Shown: one piece after another, positions 61,131-64,000 of the stretch
How the letters are laid out: each line of letters begins with the position of its first letter
Position numbering within the stretch: the stretch's first letter is position 1
Translations under genes and position numbers: made by a program
From: Megaleporinus macrocephalus
Lineage: Eukaryota; Chordata; Actinopteri; Characiformes; Anostomidae
Assembly: GCA_021613375.1 (NCBI GenBank)
Contig: CM038716.1
Coordinates: forward strand, 372,001 to 436,000
Direction: 5' to 3'
DNA length: 64,000 nt
Notes under the pieces: model-generated
Told to the model about the DNA's origin: nothing
Databases searched by the model: none
What the model saw: the letters and a program-made list of their open reading frames with translations, nothing else

Positions 61131-63110
61131 ACGAAAATAATACAAAAAGGAAAAGATTGTACAATTATATGCAATATGCAAAATAGAGAAAATGAACAAG
61201 CAGCCTGTGATTGGACAGAAGTTTTATATTAATCAAAAATTAATCCTATCAAAGTAACAATGAGAAACATGAAAAAAAACTGACTGAAATGTTATTCCAA
61301 ATCTGGTGGGCTTTGTAAAATAGCTTTATCCTCTGATGTAACTTTATGTATTCTAATAATAAGCCAGCACCTTGTGACCTAATCACCACTCCTCTTTGTC
61401 GAGCAGTCTTTGTTAATGTAACATTGTTTAACACAATGAAGGAACATGTCTTTTGTGCCTATCACACCTACAATATTATCTTGCTTTTGCTCTATATCAG
61501 CATAATGATGTGCTTACTGTTTCAAGAGGTGCCTCAATGTTTACTGATGAATTGTTGACCTGTTCTGGCAAGCCTATATGTAATGTTAAGTACAGTTTTA
61601 ACCCTGACTTCATTTTAGCAACTAGTGTTTTCCACTCAAAAAACAATGAAATCATACTTTTGTCATTTTAACTAGGTTTCTCTCGTTGATATTATTAAAA
61701 CATAGATATCAGATTTACTGGTAATTTTTCTATTGGCTTCCTACATCTAAACATTTTACTATATGTTGATTTCCGATATTAGTATAGCTATATTATTAGA
61801 ACATAATCTTCCTAAGTTGAACATTGTAGTTGGAACTGTGTGAGATTTACTTACCGAGTATTTATAACTTGGTTGCGCATCTTGAAAACTACTTATAACA
61901 GATGCACAGATGCATAAATGATTTTTATATATATATTTTTCTGCAAAATGTCTGTTTATATATTTATGTTTAAAACATGGAAAAAACAAAACAAAACATA
62001 AAATATGCAACACGGCATTACTTTTGCACAAGATGTAAAATTCAGCAAATAAACATTAATTGTTTATTAAAATCATATGTGTATTTTTGTAGAGGATGTG
62101 TTATACTGCTTCATTTTTTGACAAAGGCATTCAAACTTCATCCAGTGAGGTGGAGTAGTCACCAACCCAAATGCCAAAAGAGAGCTGTGCAGCTCCCACC
62201 TACAATGCGTTGGCTTGTTTTTAAGATCCTTTCCCCTGATATTTCACTCCTAACAAATGAATTAAAATGAACAAATGAATGAAAAACGAGTTCGTTTTCA
62301 GTCTGCTCTTACACAGGCTGCTGCTACATGCAATTTTGACGGTGAAATGTTGTTGCAGTTTAGTGCCATTACAATTGCAATTCCTTTACTAAGGCTTATG
62401 GATGTGCAATTTCCCCATGTTCAAACTATCAGGGAGAAAAAGCACAAGTAGATAGGCCAGTCTAAACTGACCCTTTGACCTTTTAGTGAATTAGAGTAGG
62501 GCTTCATAGACCAGACAGTGCTTTAGGGACCCACCTTACCAGGCAGGGGTGTAGCACTGTGTGAGTCATGGCCAAACATAGTGTGACTCACAATACTCCC
62601 TACAGAAAATGAACACCAGCATTTAGTTAATTTTTTTTTCTCTGAAGTTCTCTTTCTTAGAATGATTTGTCATTTACCATAAACGCACCCGGTTCTTCAT
62701 TTTTATATATAGCTACATGTTTTTGCATATGTAACACATCATAGTTATGGTTTCAGATCAGATTTGCACAATATTCTGAAGATAATTTCAGCATGAATAC
62801 TTTGTTATTTCATACATTGATGAGCAGTATCTAATTGTTCTCACTGTAAAATTAGGCACGAATGTCAGGGACACTGTGTAATCATCGCAACATCTGTTGC
62901 AACAATACTTGCAGGCATCCTACATCTGTGTCACAGTAGAACCTAGTTTTTTTTTGTTTAAAGATGAGGGAATATCCCTTCTAATGATGTATCTTGAAAA
63001 TGGAAGGGAGTACAACTGCTTTGGAGTGATGTTTTAGAGGATGGACATTTGAAATGTAGTATACCTGTTGAAATGTAGAAATTACCAGACAATCTATCAA
63101 CCTCAGTTTA
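61131..63110. other. Non-coding stretch, nothing recognised
   Basis: About 2 kb of AT-rich DNA between the LINE tail fragment and the second minisatellite copy. No exon, RNA gene or repeat family is visible. Confidence 0.4.
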
Positions 63111-63111
63111 A

Positions 63112-63460
63112 AACTAGAGAGGGAAAGTTTGTGAATGAACTTCAAAGTTGGCTTGAAAAAGCCAACTGATAGTAGTGTGTGTGGTGTGCAGCGTGTGTGT
63201 GTGGTGTCTTTTTGTAGTGAAAGTGTGTTTTGTAATCAGTGTGTGTAGTGTGTGTGGTGTCTGTGGGTAGGGAAAGTGTTTCAATGTGAGTGTGTGGGAA
63301 CTGTAAATTTCTGGAAATCCACCTTAAATTTCTACAATTCCACCTTAAATCCATGTAACTCCACCTTCAATTTCTAAAATTCCACCATAAATTTCTACAA
63401 TTCCACCTTAATTTCCTATAACTCCACCATATATTTGTACAGTTCCACCTTAAATTAAAT
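63112..63460. repeat. Second copy of the composite repeat: head hairpin, GT-rich tract and A-module array
   Basis: The head at 63112-63170 matches that at 59616-59670 (GGGAAAGTTTGTG, GTTGGCTTGAAAAAGCC). Then come GTGTGTGG-rich DNA and about eight A modules of 21-22 bp (TTTCTACAATTCCACCTTAA) without full B modules. On the minus strand the 21-bp period yields an artefactual open frame with an NLRWNCR-like peptide period. Confidence 0.85.
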
Positions 63461-64000
63461 TGGCAACTATTGCAGTACTGTATGTATTTTTGTGCAGCTG
63501 CTGAAAGTTCTCTGCAAGTGCCTAGATCACTGTGCTGTTGCTGCTGATGTACCAAAGGAAGAATCAATGTCATGGACATAAAGACAAAAGCAAAGATTTT
63601 TTGCAGAGAGGGAAATGTTGACATATAGAAAAATAAACTCCATGCCCTATTGTTCCTCTGATCAGAGCCATGGTCAGGGCAAGGTAACATTAACAGACAG
63701 GCATGAGAGAGCTGCTGGGTGAAGGAGAGACAGAGATAGACAGCAGATTTATGAAATCATACCGATGTCTGGATACTGGCCCAGGAAATCCACACATCTT
63801 GATTTAGCGAAGCTAAATGGTGATTGTAAAAAACAATAATTCAGTTTCCTCAAATGGCTTATGAGAAAGAATTATCTTCAGACATTGAAGCCTGCCATTT
63901 TTCTGGATATATAACAATCATTTATTACTACAAGCTAACAACAAATCAAGTGGTAGCATCTCAATACATGTTCATAAAGGATTTGAAAAATTAGAATAGA
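63461..64000. other. Right edge of window, nothing recognised
   Basis: No gene or repeat is supported here. A minus-strand open frame from 63690 runs into the minisatellite and owes its length to the repeat. Confidence 0.4.

Noticed and set aside
63367..63690. 107-codon minus-strand frame with periodic LRWNC-type peptide
   Set aside because: The period is the 21-bp A module of the minisatellite read in one frame; not a repeat protein.

Overview
This is nuclear DNA from a ray-finned fish. It has spliced genes with GT-AG introns, AT-rich intergenic DNA, and non-LTR retrotransposons, Tc1/mariner remnants, tRNA-derived SINE pieces and microsatellites of the kind common in teleosts. Several repeat families resemble ones I know from otophysan fish (catfish, characins, carps), but the species cannot be fixed from this window.

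Layout. (1) 575-6178, minus: the first 213 codons of CLIP3 (CLIPR-59), running off the left edge after the ankyrin-repeat exons; a plausible non-coding first exon lies at about 9949-10150. (2) 12306-21046, plus: a complete nine-exon cytochrome P450 of family 2 (499 codons), head-to-head with CLIP3. (3) About 21841-34591, plus: a decayed tandem copy of the same P450, with missing exons, a premature stop, a lost ExxR arginine and many inserted mobile elements. The largest insert is a young L2/CR1-type LINE (23650-27815) flanked by a 733-bp direct duplication that looks identical in both copies. (4) 36922-46008, minus: a complete 13-exon class B receptor best matching the GIP receptor (519 codons). 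(5) 46-64 kb: no recognisable coding gene, but a CpG-rich promoter-like segment (55.3-55.6 kb), a candidate non-coding first exon on the minus strand (58685 upwards) and a composite minisatellite present twice (59.6-60.5 and 63.1-63.5 kb).

The three host genes do not form a pathway: CLIP3 is a trafficking and palmitoylation adaptor, the P450 is a microsomal mono-oxygenase, and GIPR is an incretin receptor. In human they lie far apart along 19q13, so finding them within 46 kb suggests a compact remnant of the same ancestral segment. The most notable observations are the LINE whose esterase ORF1 and EN-RT ORF2 are in the same frame, separated by one UGA-C stop with no AUG in front of the endonuclease, and its unusually long target duplication.
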